From an uncultured Clostridium sp. (GTDB lineage Bacteria > Bacillota_I > Bacilli_A > RF39 > UBA660), in assembly GCA_902493795.1 (NCBI GenBank), contig CABUQZ010000036.1, positions 1 through 7,878 of the forward strand: a DNA stretch of 7,878 nt. Direction: 5' to 3'. Both the position numbers and the translations under genes were made by a program. Below the pieces are notes generated by a model. It saw only the letters and a program-made list of their open reading frames with translations, ran no database searches and was not told where the DNA came from. This document shows positions 6,349-7,878 of this stretch, in pieces; positions within the stretch are counted from its first letter, which is position 1, and each line of letters begins with the position of its first letter.

Positions 6349-6377
6349 ATTATATAAATTAATTTTAGTTTTATCAA
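6349..6377 (-). promoter_or_regulatory. Promoter of the tRNA-Gln / gltX unit
   Basis: The minus strand carries TTGATA (6377-6372), exactly 17 bp, and TATAAT (6354-6349). A start near 6342 would be about six bases before the mature tRNA 5' end, a very short leader typical of tRNA genes. The -35 box contains the stop codon of the preceding ORF. Confidence 0.88.
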
Positions 6378-7654
6378 GTCTTAAAAAAGAAGTAATTATC
6401 TAATTGTGCACTTTCAAAATAAATGACAAAAAAATCTCCTTTTACATTTATTAAATTTTGTATTAAAAGGAGATTTTTACATTTTATCATTTTCCATTTA
6501 TTTGGTTTGAAACTTAATTTTAATATTTTGCATTTTGATTTATCTTTTTGATTATCTTTTAAATATTCATTTTCATTATTTGGTTCTTCAATAACATTTG
6601 TTTTAAATAAATCTTTTATAAATGAAGTCATATGAAGTTCAAATCTACTTTTCTCTATTTCTGGGCAAGTCATTTGTTCAAATTCATCTAAACCTTCGTT
6701 ACCACATATACTACTTATTTCGCTTTCAACATCATAGTCATCATCTTGAGTTTCCTTCATACTTTTAATTCCAAGCATATCTAAAATTCCTAATTTAGAC
6801 ATTATTCTATCTAAACACTCAACACAATTAAGTCCATAATAAATTACATGTTCATCTTGGTAATGATATACTTCGTCCCATATCATTTCTATTTTTTCTT
6901 TATTTATTCTTCTAGTATAAATTTCCCAACCTTTTTTTACTTTAATTAATTTATTTTTTACACTAGATATTAACTCCTGATTTTGACATAGATAATCACT
7001 TAAATCAGAATCTACTGAACCAACATATTCTAATATAAATCTTGTCATACCATATTTTTCTAAATCTTCATATTTTTTAAAATTAATGTGCACTATCTCT
7101 TCGAATCTATATTTTTCATCTGCAAAAAGTATTTCATCAAGCATACGTTTTGCAAAAAAATCTTTTATTAAGTTACTTCCTGGATATGTATCAGAAACAA
7201 AACAGAATCCTTTTCCAAAAAGTTTTCTATCTTTTTCATCAATTTCTTCAATTGCATCCTCAATTTCTGCTGATAAGCTATCATAAAATATTGTTTCTGA
7301 TAACTTGTATTTCATTAAATCAGGTTCATTTGTTTCATCATATATGTTTCCCATTAAAATATTAAATTCTGCTTGTTTTAGACCATTTTCATCATTTTCT
7401 ACAACGTAGTTATCAGCAATTTCTGTTATAAAATCAATATCATCTTTGAATTTAGCTATTATTCTTATTACAAAGTCATGATTTCTTTTTACATTGTCTG
7501 AGCAAAAACGATACATTCTTTTATCTGCAGTAAACTCCATTACATCTGCCATAAAGTTTGGATTATCTTCCAATTCTTCTATACTAAATCCCTCTATATC
7601 GTTACCACTAATATAATCTAAAATTGTTTTCTTGTTATATCTTTTATTATTCAA
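6374..7654 (-). CDS. Protein of unknown function, probably with an aberrant C-terminal extension
   Basis: I do not recognise this 426-residue protein. It is acidic, has no signal peptide or membrane segment, and should be cytoplasmic. Residues about 30-85 (NPNFMADVMEF, then DKRMYRFCSDNVKRNHDFVIRIIAKFKDDIDFITEIADNYV, split here by motif) look helical. They faintly recall short helical repeat domains in which D-x-x-F-V units recur, but I would not assign one. A C-x-x-C pair occurs at 277-280 in LNCVECLD. The start is TTG at 7654-7652 with GAGGGG 9 nt upstream, placed correctly below a consensus promoter. Residues about 375-426 are suspect: their DNA contains a 15-bp perfect hairpin plus T-run and ends inside the -35 box of the tRNA promoter. 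Both other frames stop at 6522-6520, 6500-6498 or 6479-6477, just before that hairpin. A frameshift or lost stop codon is likely; for example TGT codon 392 may once have been TGA. Confidence 0.75.
   Translation of the reverse strand: MNNKRYNKKTILDYISGNDIEGFSIEELEDNPNFMADVMEFTADKRMYRFCSDNVKRNHDFVIRIIAKFKDDIDFITEIADNYVVENDENGLKQAEFNILMGNIYDETNEPDLMKYKLSETIFYDSLSAEIEDAIEEIDEKDRKLFGKGFCFVSDTYPGSNLIKDFFAKRMLDEILFADEKYRFEEIVHINFKKYEDLEKYGMTRFILEYVGSVDSDLSDYLCQNQELISSVKNKLIKVKKGWEIYTRRINKEKIEMIWDEVYHYQDEHVIYYGLNCVECLDRIMSKLGILDMLGIKSMKETQDDDYDVESEISSICGNEGLDEFEQMTCPEIEKSRFELHMTSFIKDLFKTNVIEEPNNENEYLKDNQKDKSKCKILKLSFKPNKWKMIKCKNLLLIQNLINVKGDFFVIYFESAQLDNYFFFKT
6428..6478 (-). terminator. Intrinsic terminator embedded in the 3' end of the unknown gene
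   Basis: AAAAATCTCCTTTTA (minus strand 6478-6464) and TAAAAGGAGATTTTT (6444-6430) are a perfect 15-bp inverted repeat with a 19-nt loop, and the T-run extends to seven bases (6434-6428). It could act in both directions, since the plus strand also ends in five T. It lies within the reading frame of the unknown gene and about 50 bp before the tRNA -35 box, where an end-of-gene terminator would be expected. Confidence 0.78.
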
Positions 7655-7660
7655 TTTAAA

Positions 7661-7682
7661 ACACCCCTCTTTTATTGGGTGT
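7661..7682. promoter_or_regulatory. Operator-like dyad over the start point of the unknown gene
   Basis: ACACCC and GGGTGT form a perfect inverted repeat with 10 bp between. If the base after each arm is skipped as a mismatch, two further bases also match on each side. One arm lies directly downstream of the -10 box and the other overlaps the Shine-Dalgarno region. A repressor bound here would block transcription, or, if transcription starts upstream enough, a hairpin could mask the ribosome binding site. Confidence 0.5.
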
Positions 7683-7711
7683 ATTATATCATAAAACTAC
7701 CAAATTGTCAA
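7683..7711 (-). promoter_or_regulatory. Perfect consensus sigma-A promoter of the unknown gene
   Basis: The minus strand has TTGACA (7711-7706), exactly 17 bp, then TATAAT (7688-7683), with TG one base before the -10. Both boxes match consensus at all six positions. The predicted start near 7676 gives a leader of about 22 nt to the TTG start codon. Confidence 0.88.
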
Positions 7712-7738
7712 TGAAATCATGTTTTTGTGTGATTATCC

Positions 7739-7756
7739 TTTCATTTTAAAATGAAA
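7739..7756. repeat. 18-bp perfect palindrome upstream of the unknown gene's promoter
   Basis: TTTCATTTTAAAATGAAA reads identically on both strands. It lies 27 bp upstream of the -35 box of the promoter at 7683-7711. No T-run follows on either side, so it is not an intrinsic terminator. A binding site for a dimeric regulator is possible. Confidence 0.5.
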
Positions 7757-7815
7757 CTGGAATTATTTTTAAGCGATGTTTACATATGTGTATTTAATAT
7801 TTTACATATAAAAAG

Positions 7816-7878
7816 TTCAAGTAAATCGTCTATAATTAAATTGACCATAAAATCATAGAAAGAAGTGATTTACTTGAA
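7816..7878. repeat. 12-bp inverted repeat at the right edge
   Basis: TTCAAGTAAATC (7816-7827) and GATTTACTTGAA (7867-7878) are perfect inverted copies 39 bp apart, and the second ends on the last base, so it may continue. Between them is a plus-strand TATAAT (7831-7836) without a good -35. In the minus direction the repeat is followed by C and five T, so it may be a long-loop terminator for a gene beyond the edge. It could equally be terminal and subterminal repeats of an insertion sequence, or an operator around a plus-strand start. Confidence 0.5.

Noticed and set aside
7086..7365. Two plus-strand open frames opposite the unknown gene
   Set aside because: They lie inside an intact minus-strand frame with a consensus promoter and have no ribosome binding sites.
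7711..7749. Tiny plus-strand ORF encoding MKSCFCVIILSF
   Set aside because: It has no ribosome binding site and lies over the -35 box and palindrome of a minus-strand promoter.
7831..7836. Plus-strand TATAAT as a promoter for a gene beyond the edge
   Set aside because: No usable -35 at 16-18 bp and no extended -10; kept only as part of the edge-repeat observation.

Overview
The window is a strongly A+T-rich stretch from a low-GC Gram-positive bacterium (Bacillota). Ribosome binding sites of GGAGG or GGTGAT type, TTG starts, near-consensus sigma-A promoters and a bacterial-type tRNA-Gln all fit this. Tryptophan is encoded by TGG and TGA is used as a stop, so the standard bacterial code applies and a recoded Mycoplasma is unlikely. 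A gut member of the Bacilli or Clostridia is my inference. Every gene I can support lies on the minus strand, so transcription runs from right to left.

Right to left, the layout is as follows. (1) The right edge (7655-7878) has no gene. It holds a 12-bp inverted repeat ending on the last base, an 18-bp perfect palindrome, and a perfect consensus promoter with an operator-like dyad over its start point. (2) That promoter serves a 426-codon gene of unknown function (7654-6374). Its last ~50 codons run through what looks like its own intrinsic terminator and into the next promoter. (3) A second strong promoter drives a tRNA-Gln with anticodon CUG (6336-6262). Only 26 nt later comes a glutamyl-tRNA synthetase gene, gltX (6235-4568), which ends in a terminator that contains its stop codon. 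(4) A third unit starts at an extended -10 promoter. It has a ~180-nt leader with a 13-codon peptide ORF, a chain of mutually exclusive hairpins and an intrinsic terminator, followed by an ABC-F ATPase (4352-2727), a membrane-anchored GH25 muramidase (2713-1517) and a membrane-anchored TraB/GumN-type protein (1471-413). The last gene also has its own likely promoter, and the unit closes with a terminator at 403-374. (5) At the left edge lies the 5' end of a tnpB-type gene of the IS200/IS605 group (228-1), with its own near-consensus promoter.

Two parts have a functional logic. The tRNA-Gln/gltX unit probably co-expresses a substrate tRNA with the enzyme that misacylates it in the GluRS plus GatCAB route. 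The ABC-F unit looks like a translation-sensing attenuator controlling a ribosome-associated ATPase together with two cell-surface proteins. The attenuator is the most interesting element here. I see no CRISPR array, rRNA or obvious new defence cluster.
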